From Acidobacteriota bacterium (GTDB lineage: Bacteria; Acidobacteriota; Terriglobia; Acidiferrales; UBA7541), in contig QHYU01000057.1 of NCBI GenBank assembly GCA_003224235.1, positions 1 to 58,499 on the forward strand: 58,499 nt of DNA, in the 5' to 3' direction. The notes below the pieces were generated by a model that did no database searches, was not told where the DNA came from, and saw nothing but the letters and a program-made list of their open reading frames with translations. Position numbers and translations under genes: made by a program. Positions 25,856-35,251 of this stretch are shown here, piece by piece; positions within the stretch are counted from its first letter, which is position 1; the number at the start of each line of letters is the position of its first letter.

Positions 25856-26827
25856 TCAATGCTTCGACCCCCCTGGTTTGCGGTCCCGCGGGCCTGAGGA
25901 GCGGAGCAGGGCAGCGGGTCTGGCCTTGATCAGGTCGGTGAACTCCTTCAGGTTCTCGGTGGTATGGCGCATGTTCTCGAGCAGTTCGTCGATGTTTTCG
26001 GCGTTTACATCGAGCATGCGGTCCAGTTGCGCAGTCAGCGAAGACGTCGAGGCCAGTGTGTCCCGCAGGTCGGCCACCGACTTGTGCAGGTCGGGGCGAT
26101 TCTCGCCGATGAGGGCGTCGATGCTCTTCAGCGCCGTGTCCGCCTGTCCGATGGTCTTGTTAAGCTCATCGAGCAGCGGCCCTATCTTCGCGCTGGCGGT
26201 ATCGAGGTGGCCCAGCGTGGATTTAATCTTCGGCCGGTTCTCCTCCAGTATAGCGTGCGCGTTGGCAAGGCTGCCGGAGAGGCTCCTCCGGTTCTGCGCG
26301 TTGAGGAGGTCGTTGACGCGCTCCACTGTGACTTGGAGTTCGGTGGCGCGCTCGTTCAGCGTGGAGATGAGACTTCTCGCTTCCGGCCCCAAAGCGTTGA
26401 GCTGGGCGGTGATGGCGTTGAAGTCGACGTAGGGCTCCGACGACAACGCGGCGCCGGCTGCCGCGCGAGCCTCCCCCGGGCTTCCCGCGGAGAGCTCCAA
26501 GTGATTCTCGCTGAGCGGGCCCAGGCTCATGATCTTCGCTTTGCTGTCCTTCTTGACGGGAACCTGCGGCTGGACGCTGAAAGTGATCTCGATGCGCGTA
26601 GGGTCCTGCGGGTCGATGCGCAAGCCTTCTACGCGTCCGATTTTCGGCCCGCCCGCGTACCGCACCTCGGCGCCGGGCTCCAGGCCGCCGGCAAACTTGA
26701 AGTAGGCGCGGTACGTAGTTCTAGCCCCGCCAAACGCTCCGGTGAGCGCAAAGACAGTCGCCAGCAACGCAGCTGCGACGATCAACACGAACAATCCCAC
26801 CAATGCTTGCTCGCGTTTTGCTTCCAT
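25856..26827 (-). CDS. mlaD: MlaD-family MCE lipid-binding protein
   Basis: Inner-membrane-anchored periplasmic MCE protein that forms a ring carrying phospholipids between membranes. One N-terminal transmembrane helix (LVGLFVLIVAAALLATVFALTG) is followed by the MCE domain (YFKFAGGLEPGAEVRYAGGPKIGRVEGLRID). A long helical C-terminus (about residues 150-300, TLNERATELQVTVERVNDLL and heptad-like repeats) follows. Start ATG 26827 with GAGAGGTGG. 323 residues. It lies between the ATPase and the lipoprotein of the same operon. Confidence 0.92.
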   Translation of the reverse strand: MEAKREQALVGLFVLIVAAALLATVFALTGAFGGARTTYRAYFKFAGGLEPGAEVRYAGGPKIGRVEGLRIDPQDPTRIEITFSVQPQVPVKKDSKAKIMSLGPLSENHLELSAGSPGEARAAAGAALSSEPYVDFNAITAQLNALGPEARSLISTLNERATELQVTVERVNDLLNAQNRRSLSGSLANAHAILEENRPKIKSTLGHLDTASAKIGPLLDELNKTIGQADTALKSIDALIGENRPDLHKSVADLRDTLASTSSLTAQLDRMLDVNAENIDELLENMRHTTENLKEFTDLIKARPAALLRSSGPRDRKPGGSKH

Positions 26828-26879
26828 GGTCCACCTCTCGGGCGGTACTTGTTGCCCAGCTTCCGAGGCAGGTCGGAGA

Positions 26880-26899
26880 GGTAGGAATGCCTTCCTACC
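26880..26899. repeat. Short palindrome at the end of mlaF
   Basis: Perfect stem GGTAGGAA / TTCCTACC with a TGCC loop, overlapping the mlaF stop codon. No T-run follows, so it looks more like a REP-type element than an intrinsic terminator. Confidence 0.6.
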
Positions 26900-27728
26900 G
26901 ACGTCGGGGCCGGTGCTTTTCGGTCAGCATCTGCAAATAGTCCAGCTCCTCGAACACTTCGGGCTCCGCTATGCGGTTCAGGAACTGCCGGACGCGCGGG
27001 TGCGTGTTCTCCCGCAACTCCTCCCGCGTGCCGAGGGCCACGATATCCCCCTTGTCGAGCAGCAGCACGCGATCGGCGATCAGGAAAGCGCTCGCCAGCT
27101 CGTGGGTCACTACCACGATGGATATCCGGAATGCCTTCTTGAGCTTCAGGATCAGGTTGTCGATCCCCGCGGCGATGATAGGGTCCAGACCGGCCGAGGG
27201 CTCGTCGAAAAACAACATTTCCGGGTCCATGGCCATCGCCCGGGCCACCGCCGCGCGCTTCTTCATCCCGCCGCTCAATTGCGAGGGCATGTAATCTTCA
27301 AAGCCCGCCAGGCCCACCTGCTCGAGCTTCAGCCGGACAATGATTTGGATGGTCAAGTCTTCCAGTTTGGTGTGCTCGCGCAGCGGCAGGGCCACGTTTT
27401 CGCCGACTGTCAGCGAGCCGAACAGCGCGCCGCCCTGGAACGACATCCCCAGCTTCTTGCGAATTTCGTCCATCTCCGCGCCGGAAACCTGGGCAATGTT
27501 CTTGCCCTTCACCCAGATCTCTCCGGCGCTGGGTTTTTCAAGACTCACCAGCGCGCGCAGCAGGGTGCTCTTACCCGAGCCGGAGCCTCCGAGAATAACC
27601 AGGGTCTCGTAGCGGCGCACGTCGAAGCTGATGCCGTGCAGTATCTCCCGCTCGCCAAAGCGCAAGCGGAGGTCGCGCACGGAGACGATGGCTTCGTTCT
27701 GTTGCGCTTCGTCCGTCATCGAAGGCAT
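26895..27728 (-). CDS. mlaF: ABC transporter ATP-binding protein of the Mla system
   Basis: Cytoplasmic ATPase energising MlaE/MlaD lipid transport. Walker A is GGSGSGKSTLL (about residue 53), the Q-loop lies in LGMSFQGGALFGS, the ABC signature is LSGGMKKRAAVARAMA, Walker B is EMLFFDEPSAGLDP, and the H-loop is VVTHELASAF. 277 residues. ATG 27728 or 27719 are both possible; neither ribosome site is strong. It sits between mlaE and mlaD with short gaps carrying small palindromes. Confidence 0.95.
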   Translation of the reverse strand: MPSMTDEAQQNEAIVSVRDLRLRFGEREILHGISFDVRRYETLVILGGSGSGKSTLLRALVSLEKPSAGEIWVKGKNIAQVSGAEMDEIRKKLGMSFQGGALFGSLTVGENVALPLREHTKLEDLTIQIIVRLKLEQVGLAGFEDYMPSQLSGGMKKRAAVARAMAMDPEMLFFDEPSAGLDPIIAAGIDNLILKLKKAFRISIVVVTHELASAFLIADRVLLLDKGDIVALGTREELRENTHPRVRQFLNRIAEPEVFEELDYLQMLTEKHRPRRR

Positions 27729-27739
27729 GGATGCGGAGA

Positions 27740-27754
27740 CAGGTAGGATACCTG
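27740..27754. repeat. Short palindrome between mlaE and mlaF
   Basis: CAGGTA-GGA-TACCTG, one of several small inverted repeats with an AGG..CCT core in intergenic gaps of this window. Confidence 0.5.
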
Positions 27755-27764
27755 CTCTGCGCGC

Positions 27765-28562
27765 TCAATGGGCCCCCGTAAAGTAAAAGAGCGCAGTGAA
27801 TATCAGATCCACCGCGATCACCAGGAAAATGGACATCACCACCGCTGCCGTGGTCGAGCGGCCGACTTCTTCGGCGCCAGCGCCGGTCGAAAAGCCCTCA
27901 TGACAGCCCACGGCCGTGATGGTCATGCCGAACATCAGGCTCTTGATCAAGCCCGTGGAAATGTCGCGCAGGTAGAGGGCATCGAGCGAAGACCGCAGAT
28001 AACTGGTGAACGTGAAGCCGGCCTTAGCGACGCCGAACAGCGCCCCGCCCAGGATGCCCATCAGGTCCGCCCAGGTGGTCAGGCAGGGCAGCATCACCAC
28101 CATGGCCAGGAATTTCGGCGTGACCAGAAACTGGACGGGATTGAGCGCCATCGTCTCCAGTGCGTCGAGCTCTTCGGTCACCTTCATCGTTCCGATTTCG
28201 GCGGCGAAGGCCGAGCCGGAGCGGCCGATCACGACGATGGCGGTCATCAGCGGACCCAGTTCGCGCGTCATGGAGATGGCCACAGCGCCTGAGACATAAT
28301 GCAGCGCGCCGAACTTGCGCAGCTCGTAGGCGCTCTGCAGCGCCAGGATCACCCCGATGAAAAAGGTGATCAGTGAGAGGATTGGCAGGGCCTGCAGGCC
28401 CACAACCATAGCCTGGTGCGCTGCGCGATCCAAACGCAGCCGGCGACCTTGCCACGGCGCGACGAACGTAAAATACGCCGCGCGGCCCCCTAGCCTCGCC
28501 AGCCCGCCAAGATAAGCCAGGCTGTCCAGGGTTGCCCGGCCGACGCGTACGGTTACCTCCAC
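27765..28562 (-). CDS. mlaE: MlaE-family ABC permease
   Basis: Integral membrane permease of the phospholipid/MCE transport system. The start is placed at GTG 28562, where GGCGGAGGAAGCC gives an excellent ribosome site and the product has normal length (265 residues); the longer frame to 28694 has no such support. Family motifs are visible: ITFFIGVILALQSAYELRKFGA, ELGPLMTAIVVIGRSGSAFAAEIGTMKVTEELDALE and LPCLTTWADLMGILGG. First gene of the transporter part of the operon, downstream of the STAS/anti-sigma pair. Confidence 0.92.
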   Translation of the reverse strand: MEVTVRVGRATLDSLAYLGGLARLGGRAAYFTFVAPWQGRRLRLDRAAHQAMVVGLQALPILSLITFFIGVILALQSAYELRKFGALHYVSGAVAISMTRELGPLMTAIVVIGRSGSAFAAEIGTMKVTEELDALETMALNPVQFLVTPKFLAMVVMLPCLTTWADLMGILGGALFGVAKAGFTFTSYLRSSLDALYLRDISTGLIKSLMFGMTITAVGCHEGFSTGAGAEEVGRSTTAAVVMSIFLVIAVDLIFTALFYFTGAH

Positions 28563-28660
28563 GGCTTCCTCCGCCACCAACCCACAGGTGTCGCGCCGGA
28601 TGCACAAAAGGGATGGCGCAGAAATGCCGCCCAGACCTAGGACCGGCAAGGAGGCATGTC

Positions 28661-28993
28661 CTACGATCTGAGCGCTTGTTCCTCGGTGTCGCACACTTCA
28701 AAGACTTTGTTCAGCCGCGAGAGCTCCAGCACATCGCGCACTGCCTGGCTCAGTCCGAGCAAGACAAGCCGGCTGCCCAGCTCGCGCGACACCTTCAGCC
28801 CTTCCACCAGCGACGCCACACCGGAGCTGTCAATATAACGCACCTCCCGAAGGTTGACGATTACGCGCGGCGCACGCTCCTCCCGCAGGGCCGCCAGCAA
28901 CACCTTCCGCACCTCGGGCGAGTTGTACAAATCGATGTCGCCGGATACGTCCACGATTGTGGCTTTACCTGACTGGCGCGTGGAGATTTGCAC
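28661..28993 (-). CDS. STAS-domain anti-anti-sigma factor
   Basis: Small single-domain STAS protein of the RsbV/SpoIIAA type. The phosphorylatable serine region RYIDSSGVASLVEG is intact, as is the N-terminal strand ATIVDVSGDIDLYN. 110 residues. It lies 3 bp downstream of its predicted kinase and about 100 bp upstream of mlaE. In a partner switch it would bind the anti-sigma kinase when unphosphorylated. A direct MlaB-like role in the transporter is an alternative, because MlaB is also a STAS protein in mla operons. Confidence 0.9.
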   Translation of the reverse strand: MQISTRQSGKATIVDVSGDIDLYNSPEVRKVLLAALREERAPRVIVNLREVRYIDSSGVASLVEGLKVSRELGSRLVLLGLSQAVRDVLELSRLNKVFEVCDTEEQALRS

Positions 28994-28996
28994 GGT

Positions 28997-29476
28997 TTAT
29001 CCTCCTCCGGAGGTTTCGCTGGATTTTTGCTTGGTCAAGTATTTCACCAGACGTAGCCAGTTGCAGTCCCCACGTCGTTCATACTCTATTTCGTCCATGA
29101 TCTCCCTGATGAAGTGAGTGCCGAGGCCGCCGGGCCGTACCTCGTCAAGCGGACGGCCGCGCAGCTCGGCCGGATCGACGCCACGACCACGGTCCACCAG
29201 CACAAACTCCAACTGTGCCTGTGGCCGACCGGGCGCCGCAGGCCCCAGACAGCGGCAGGAGAGTTGAATGGGCCGGCCGCGCTGGCCCTGGTAGGCGTGG
29301 CGGATGATATTCGTCAGCGCCTCGTCCACCGCCAGCGTCACCGAGCGACATTCCGCTTCCGGCAAGCCCGCCACCTCAGCGAGTTGCTGCACGGCGCCGC
29401 GCACCACGCAAAGCAACTCTGGGTCGCTGTGCAGCTCAAGCTTCAAAACCAAACCCTCGTTTTCTTCGCTCGCCAT
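28997..29476 (-). CDS. RsbW-like anti-sigma factor serine kinase (HATPase_c_2)
   Basis: GHKL-fold ATP-binding protein of the RsbW/SpoIIAB class. The N-box reads VDEALTNIIRHAYQG, the G1 region is DRGRGVDPAEL, and the G2/lid region is GGLGTHFIREIMDEIEYE. The start is taken at ATG 29476 with GAGGTGG upstream; the longer frame adds 16 unsupported residues. About 159 residues. With the STAS gene downstream and the divergent PP2C phosphatase it makes a complete partner-switching set, but no sigma factor is seen nearby. Confidence 0.9.
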   Translation of the reverse strand: MASEENEGLVLKLELHSDPELLCVVRGAVQQLAEVAGLPEAECRSVTLAVDEALTNIIRHAYQGQRGRPIQLSCRCLGPAAPGRPQAQLEFVLVDRGRGVDPAELRGRPLDEVRPGGLGTHFIREIMDEIEYERRGDCNWLRLVKYLTKQKSSETSGGG

Positions 29477-29609
29477 TCCACCTCGCCGCTTGAGCGCCCA
29501 ATGCGCAAACTGCCTTTGTGCCAAAAATTGCCTCGCTTTTCAACTTCTTTCGCCCGCTGGAGGTGCCCGCCGTGCCGGGCCAGGACGTGTGATAGCATTC
29601 CCCAGAGCC

Positions 29610-30410
29610 ATGTCCGAGGAAAACAGCCTCGATTGCACGCCGACACCCGAGCAGCCTTTCGGCTGAGTGGAGCTCTGGGCCGGCAACGAGCAGGCGCATC
29701 GCCATGTCAAGTTGGCCGGCCTGGAGGGCGACGTGATCGCCCTGCCGTCAGGAGGCCGCGAAGGAGGAGACCTGTGTGCGTTGTTTTCGTGCGGGGCGGA
29801 GCGCGCGGCACGCATCGTGCTCGCAGACTGCGTCGGCCACGGGTTCGCCGCAAGCGGCGTGGCCGCGCACGTCCACCGGCTGCTGCACAAGTTCCGTGAC
29901 GTCCGCGACACGGCGGGGCTATTGGCCGCCCTCAACGACGATTTCACCCTCTCCGGACAATCGCCGGGCGCGCCACTGCGCCTGACGACGGTGGTCACGG
30001 CAACGTTTGACTGCGGCACCGGCGAGTTCAATTACGCCTATGCCGCCCACCCGCGGATGCTGCTCTTGCGAGTGCGCGAAGCCCGCTGGCAGATGCTCGG
30101 GGAGGGGCTCGAGGGGCTGCCGCTGGGCTTCATCGCCGGCGAGACATACAGCCAACAGAGCGTACGGCTTGAGCACGGGGACATGGTCCTGGCCTTCTCC
30201 GACGCCGTGACCGAGGTGAAGACGCCTGAAGGCAAGCAGCTCACTGCAGAAGGCTTTTCCGATCTCGCGGCGATGACTCTGGCACACCAATCCCAACCAC
30301 CTGCGCTGCACAACTTTGCGGACTCCCTGGTCAAAACCATCCGTCGCTACCAGGGCAAGGAGGAATTTCAAGACGATTTGACACTACTGACGCTGCGCCG
30401 GTCCTTGTAG
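29610..30410 (+). CDS. PP2C/SpoIIE-type serine phosphatase, with an in-frame TGA near the N-terminus
   Basis: RsbU-like phosphatase that would dephosphorylate the STAS protein. The catalytic domain spans GGREGGDLCALFSC, IVLADCVGHGFAA (metal-binding Asp), AYAAHPRMLLL, GDMVLAFSDAVTEVK and FQDDLTLLTL. An ATG at 29610 opens 18 codons ending in TGA at 29664-29666. The same frame continues at once with GTG 29667 into VELWAGN, the conserved family start, where relatives as I recall them carry Cys before V/M-E-x-W. Translation may therefore begin at GTG 29667 (247 residues), or the TGA may be a mutation or recoded. Divergent from the kinase gene. Confidence 0.8.
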
Positions 30411-30557
30411 AGACTGCGGTCTGTAATGGCACAGGGAAGGCGCAAAGCGAGCGCACGGCGGGCGATTATTGGTAGGCTTGTTCCCGGTTTATTCCCGGCA
30501 GAATTCTTGTACCAGGCCTGGGCGTCTAATTCGGCGAAGGAGACGCGATCAGGTTGC

Positions 30558-31892
30558 TCAGATGGATAGTTCCTCGGAGTGGGGCAGGTCGTTCGAAGCT
30601 GGAAGGTAGGACTGCTTCAGCGCGGACCAGAGCTTGTTGGGGATGTGCGCCCGAAGCCATTTCTTGGTCCGCACGGCCGCCTCATCAAGCAGGATACTAA
30701 GCGCACCCCGGCTGATGGGGCGGGCGCAGAGGATCTGAAGGTAAGTGGAGCGTTCCGGATTCCACTGACGCTTGTAGTCGTCCTCGCCACCAAGAAAGTC
30801 GTAAACGCGAACGCCCCGGCGGATCAACTCCTGCATGATTAGGGCTCGCAACACCCGGCCGACGCCGTAGGACCAGTAGTCCGGGTCAAAGCCCGCCTGC
30901 AGGAAGCTATACATACCGTCGTAGGTAAAGCCAAACTCCGCGGCCACCGTCTTGCCATCCAGCTCGAGCAACCAGAAGTCCAGCCAGCCGCGCTCCAGCA
31001 GCCGTTTTCCCATTTCGGCATAGAAGGAGCGCTTTTGCTGGAGGGCGAAGCTGCCCCCTTGCCCCCGGAGCTGCCAGCGCTTGGCGTGCAACAGGAAGAG
31101 CTGTTCGAGACAGCCAGGCAACTCCTCGAGCGTTTCGCAGCGGCGAACCTGCACGGCAAAGCCCGATTGGAGCTTGCGGATGCGACGCGCGAGCAGGCTG
31201 CGAAAATTCTTTCGGAGGGAGGCCCGGCAGGTTTCCCAGTTGTCAGGAAGCCGCAGAAAATAGCCCGAACTTTCATGCACTACGAGACACCAGCGGCGCA
31301 CGGCCAGCTCATGGCGCAGCGCGGCCGCCACCGGGGAATGGGCCGGCACAGTGTTGAGCTCCAGCGTGTCCCATTCCGACCGATTCTCCTCTAGCCAATC
31401 CAGCACCGCTCGCACCGCAGCGGCTTCGTGCCCGCGCCGCACGATCCAATCCAGGTTCTCTGAGCCTCCGATACCGTCGCCCACCAACCGCAGCATCCAC
31501 CCGGACATCCGCGGCCCAATATTTTCCCAGGTGCGTTGCAGCGGCACAATCGCCACCAAGTCTCCCCCTGCATCCCGGCAAGTGAGCAAGACCAGGTGCC
31601 GGGTGCTGCCGAAAGCACGCCACCAAGCCTGCACCCATTCCCAAGTGAGGAAGACGGTCCGTGAGGCGCTGCTGGCCAGCAATTTGTTCCACGTGTGCTC
31701 GAGACCTGCAATGTCGTCCCAACTCGCCAGGCGACTGACGTGCAACCCGACAGCGCGGTTCTCTGCTGCTTTCGCCGCATTGGCCAAAATGGCCTGCAGA
31801 ATTTCTTGTGAAGTGTCGCTTGCGTGAGCGATGGCTTGGTCGACCGCTAGGCCTTTGGATTCGACGGAACTCTGCTCGATGAGCATTTTCAT
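30558..31892 (-). CDS. CelD/FemAB-like GNAT acyltransferase
   Basis: Acetyltransf_6 (CelD-like) protein of 444 residues built from two GNAT-like halves. The N-terminal half includes NKLLASSASRTVFLTWEWVQAWW, a family signature. The C-terminal half includes LRKNFRSLLARRIRKLQ, LLHAKRWQLRGQGGSF, LLELDGKTVAAEFGF and VYDFLGGEDDYKRQW. Homologues act in exopolysaccharide, cellulose or lipid-linked glycan modification. It lies just downstream of an ATP-grasp gene in the same direction, suggesting a joint pathway that attaches acyl or amino-acid groups. Substrate unknown. Confidence 0.85.
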   Translation of the reverse strand: MKMLIEQSSVESKGLAVDQAIAHASDTSQEILQAILANAAKAAENRAVGLHVSRLASWDDIAGLEHTWNKLLASSASRTVFLTWEWVQAWWRAFGSTRHLVLLTCRDAGGDLVAIVPLQRTWENIGPRMSGWMLRLVGDGIGGSENLDWIVRRGHEAAAVRAVLDWLEENRSEWDTLELNTVPAHSPVAAALRHELAVRRWCLVVHESSGYFLRLPDNWETCRASLRKNFRSLLARRIRKLQSGFAVQVRRCETLEELPGCLEQLFLLHAKRWQLRGQGGSFALQQKRSFYAEMGKRLLERGWLDFWLLELDGKTVAAEFGFTYDGMYSFLQAGFDPDYWSYGVGRVLRALIMQELIRRGVRVYDFLGGEDDYKRQWNPERSTYLQILCARPISRGALSILLDEAAVRTKKWLRAHIPNKLWSALKQSYLPASNDLPHSEELSI

Positions 31893-31923
31893 GACGCTTG
31901 GATGCCCTCCCTCACAGGCCTGC

Positions 31924-33195
31924 TCATTTCACCTCTGCTCCTCGCAGGCGGTCATACAGCCGGCTGGCAAATTTGCGCCGCAGTTGCCCGTCGATCCTGC
32001 GTTTCAATGTAACCAGATAGTTGAGGATCTCGATGAAACCCGGTCGCCAGTCGCCCGACGCAAAGTCGTCGTAGCACAGATTGGGGCCCCAGAACTTGAG
32101 AAATTGGAGCAGGGTGGGAAGCCGCTTGGGATACGGCAACCGCCAATCGGGCGGCGGACCGTGGAGCACGCTTTCCAGATTTCGCAAGTCCCCGCCCAGA
32201 TAGCGACAGTAGACGCCCGCGCGATGGGAGTGAACTTCTTTCACCGGCTGTCCAGTCACCGCGCAATACCACAGCAGCGGGAAATCTACCCCAGCCTCGA
32301 TCGCCAGTTGAATGGAGCCCCAGGGCCGCGGGTTGACTTCTATTAAATACGCGGTGCCATCTGTCCCCACTCGGTATTCGACCATCGCCAGCCCTTCCCA
32401 ATTCATCGCGGCGAGCAGGCGTTCACTCGCCTCCATCAGCGCCGGGTCTGGAGCCACACTGACCCGCAGGCAACTTCCCGAGCCGGTGGGATTCGTTTCG
32501 CGAATTCGCTGGTGCTGGAAACGCGCCAGGATCTTTCCCTGGTGTCTCAGGAAGAAACAGGCCGCTCCGACTCCGGGCACGTACTCCTTGATCAAAGGCC
32601 AGGGGCTGTCGTAATGCACGAGGGCATATTTTTTCCGCAGCATTTGCGCATCAAAGGCGTACTCGACTTTAACCTGGCAATACATTCCATCCTTGCAATT
32701 AATGCTGTGACGGGGCCGGATCACCAGAGGGCCGCGCTGGCTTTGCGCCACGTGTTCCAGGTCTCCCCAGTCCTGGATAAAAAAGGTGCGCGGAGTTGGA
32801 ATTCCCAATTCTTGCGCGAGCTTCACAGTTGCCGCATTGTCCCAGGCCAGCTGGAAGGCTTCCCGCGGGGCAAGGGGCACATCCACAAGCTGTCCTAATT
32901 GCTCACGCCACTCCTGCAGCAGAAATACGGTCTGGTCGGTCATCCCCACCAGGAGATCGAAGTGTTCTTGACTCAGGGTGCGAAACAGCCAGTGGCGAAA
33001 AGCCTCCGGCTCGCGGAGGGGCGAAGGACAGATGGGGAACTTCGTGCCATGCCGGGAAACACGCGTGGAGGCATCCGGCGATTCGGAGGCCACAGTCACC
33101 GAGATACCGGCACGACCGAGCGACCGGGTAAAGGCTAGGCATGGCAGGGAATGACCATCCAACAAGAGGACTGAGGGTCGCTTATCTTTCTTCAT
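31924..33195 (-). CDS. ATP-grasp carboxylate-amine ligase-like protein
   Basis: ATP-grasp enzyme of about 423 residues from ATG 33195. An N-terminal Rossmann-like region (SVLLLDGHSLPCLAFTRSLGRAG) precedes the ATP-grasp fold. ATP/Mg-binding elements are PLVIRPRHS, LIKEYVPGVGAACFF, NWEGLAMVEYRV and YLIEVNPRPWGS (the Glu/Asn metal ligands). Related enzymes form amide bonds on polysaccharides or peptides. It pairs with the CelD-like acyltransferase 31 bp downstream. The upstream 394-bp gap probably holds its promoter, not identified with confidence. Confidence 0.82.
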   Translation of the reverse strand: MKKDKRPSVLLLDGHSLPCLAFTRSLGRAGISVTVASESPDASTRVSRHGTKFPICPSPLREPEAFRHWLFRTLSQEHFDLLVGMTDQTVFLLQEWREQLGQLVDVPLAPREAFQLAWDNAATVKLAQELGIPTPRTFFIQDWGDLEHVAQSQRGPLVIRPRHSINCKDGMYCQVKVEYAFDAQMLRKKYALVHYDSPWPLIKEYVPGVGAACFFLRHQGKILARFQHQRIRETNPTGSGSCLRVSVAPDPALMEASERLLAAMNWEGLAMVEYRVGTDGTAYLIEVNPRPWGSIQLAIEAGVDFPLLWYCAVTGQPVKEVHSHRAGVYCRYLGGDLRNLESVLHGPPPDWRLPYPKRLPTLLQFLKFWGPNLCYDDFASGDWRPGFIEILNYLVTLKRRIDGQLRRKFASRLYDRLRGAEVK

Positions 33196-33589
33196 ATTCC
33201 GTTTGTGCCTCTGTACTGCGGCGAAGCCAATGGCTCGCCGCCGGGGTGACAAGAGGTCGCATGCTCCTGCCCTGCTAGGACAAGATACGGTCGTGGCGCG
33301 GAAAGTCCAATAGCGCGGTAGTTCCAAAGAGACATACACAACGGTACGAGGGCTGGGTCTAGTGCAGCTAGTACGGGGGTTGTAGTACCCGGCTAAAGCT
33401 AAGCGCGTTAATGGATGCTCTTGGGGGTTCCTCCGCCACAACTCTTAACCAGACAGCTAGATAGCAGGGCCTGCGAATGCGTGCAACGGAATGGCACCCG
33501 GTCGTCAAGGCGGATAAGAGCTGGTGGATAGCTCCTGCATTTGTTGGGAGTCAGCCGTTGCAATGCGTGCTGGGGCCGCGCTTCTAGTG
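33196..33589. other. Intergenic region upstream of the ATP-grasp gene
   Basis: No supported coding region. It contains near-palindromic CTAG/GTAC-rich sequence around 33359-33385 (CTAGTGCAGCTAG) that could be an operator, but no family motif can be assigned. The first part is the 5' leader of the ATP-grasp gene, the last part the 3' flank of the protease gene. Confidence 0.4.
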
Positions 33590-35197
33590 CTAGCCAAGTT
33601 GGCCGGCCATGCGCTGCGCGATGACTTTCCGGGCGTTTTCGTACAGAGCGCGAGCCTCCGGCACTGCCTCGACAGCCCTCTGCACTTGCGCGTCGTCCTC
33701 CAGCTCGACCTTGTAGCCTTCGACCAAGCCAAAGACAGAAGTGAGGACCTCGCGCTTGATCTTGCGCTTGATCCAGGCGAGATTCTGAGCGATGTCGGGT
33801 TCCGTATAGCGGATGTTGTGCTTGTCAAGGTAGCGGCGGAACTCAGTCAGCACCTCGTCGTCGGCCGCGAAGTTCTTGCTGACCTCCGGTTTCAAGCCTA
33901 GAAAATAGCGGGTGAAGCCGCCAACGCCTGCCTCGTAGCGGAAGAAGACGTCATGCACCAGCAAGGATTCCTGGAAATGGTTCAGCTTCGGCGCGGCAAC
34001 CACTACGTCGGGAGTGATCCCGCCGCCGCCATACACCTGGCGGCCGCTGTCAGTCAACTTAATCTCTGTGGGTTGCTGCGGGCCTTTGCGGTTGTAGTGA
34101 TACTCGTAGAGGGAGACGGCTTTATAGTCGCGCTGGATCAGCCGGCCGCTGGGCGTGTAATACTTCGCCGTGGTCAGCGCCAAGCCAGTGTTTTCGCTTA
34201 ACTGCGTGACGGTCTGAACCAGCCCCTTTCCGAAGCTATTCTCACCAACCACCAGCCCCCGGTCGTGGTCTTGGATTGCTCCGACCACGATTTCCGAAGC
34301 GGAGGCGGAACCGCTGTTGATCAGCACTACCAGGGGTACGTGGACGCCCAGGTTCCCACGCAGCGCATAGTAGCGCCGCTCCTGCGACGCCCTCCCGCGA
34401 TGCGAGACGATTACCTGGTTCTTGTCCAGGAACATGTCCGCCACTGCCACGCCCTCGTTCAACAGCCCACCGGGATTGTTGCGGAGATCCAGGATCAGCC
34501 CGCTCAGCGTGGCGACCCCCAAGCTCTTGAGCGCGTCGGCCAGTTCGCGGTCGGTGGTCTCGTTGAAGGTAGAAAGGCGTACGTAGCCGACGCCCGGCCG
34601 CAATAGGAACGCAATGTCCACCGCGTGACGCGGAATCTCATCCCGTGTGACGGTGAACAGGATGGGTTCGGGGTAGCCTTCACGGCCTACCGTAATGCGC
34701 ACGACGGTGCCTTTGGGGCCTTTGAGCAGATCAGCGACTTCAGCCGTGCTGAGTCCGTCGGTGGGCTTGTCGTCCACTTTTGTGATCACGTCGCCAGGGC
34801 GGATGCCGGCCTTGTACGCAGGCGAGCCTACAAAGGGCGCCAGAACGACCGTGCGGCCTTCGCGCGGCGCAACGGTCATGCCCACGCCGTAATATTTGCC
34901 GCGCTGCTCTTCGCGCAAAAGCGAGAATTGGCGCGCATCGAAAAAGTTGGAGTGTGGATCCAGGACTCGCAGCATCCCGGGGATTGCGCCTTGGTAGAGG
35001 GCGTGGTCGGTGTCAACCGGCACGGCGTAATTCTGCTGGACGAGGGCCAGCACTCGGGTGAAGTTCCTGACAGCTTCCTGAAAATCGCTGGCGCCCGCGG
35101 CTGTGGCTTTGACCGAAGGCCCATAGATCCCGCCCAGCACCGCGGAAATGAGCAAAACACCAATGACCAGCACCGCGCCGCGTTTCTCCGACTGCAT
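33590..35197 (-). CDS. ctpA: S41-family C-terminal processing protease
   Basis: Periplasmic, membrane-anchored tail-specific protease. An N-terminal helix ([20 protein letters not shown]) precedes the degenerate lid region, a PDZ domain ([24 protein letters not shown]) and the catalytic Ser/Lys core. The nucleophile Ser is in [12 protein letters not shown] and the general-base Lys in [10 protein letters not shown]. 535 residues with a helical C-terminal extension. Divergent from tatA, with a 104-bp shared promoter region. Likely role: processing or degradation of envelope proteins. Confidence 0.93.
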   Translation of the reverse strand: MQSEKRGAVLVIGVLLISAVLGGIYGPSVKATAAGASDFQEAVRNFTRVLALVQQNYAVPVDTDHALYQGAIPGMLRVLDPHSNFFDARQFSLLREEQRGKYYGVGMTVAPREGRTVVLAPFVGSPAYKAGIRPGDVITKVDDKPTDGLSTAEVADLLKGPKGTVVRITVGREGYPEPILFTVTRDEIPRHAVDIAFLLRPGVGYVRLSTFNETTDRELADALKSLGVATLSGLILDLRNNPGGLLNEGVAVADMFLDKNQVIVSHRGRASQERRYYALRGNLGVHVPLVVLINSGSASASEIVVGAIQDHDRGLVVGENSFGKGLVQTVTQLSENTGLALTTAKYYTPSGRLIQRDYKAVSLYEYHYNRKGPQQPTEIKLTDSGRQVYGGGGITPDVVVAAPKLNHFQESLLVHDVFFRYEAGVGGFTRYFLGLKPEVSKNFAADDEVLTEFRRYLDKHNIRYTEPDIAQNLAWIKRKIKREVLTSVFGLVEGYKVELEDDAQVQRAVEAVPEARALYENARKVIAQRMAGQLG

Positions 35198-35251
35198 TTA
35201 CGCCTCGCTTTCTCCAACCGAAAGCCAGTATAGCATATCTCCAAGTCCTGT

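Noticed and set aside
26742-27746. 334-codon plus-strand open frame
   Set aside because: Antisense to mlaF, whose Walker and signature motifs are all intact on the minus strand.
33359-33385. CTAGTGCAGCTAG near-palindrome as an operator
   Set aside because: Interesting symmetry, but no known regulator motif fits and no second copy was noticed; left as a remark in the intergenic entry.
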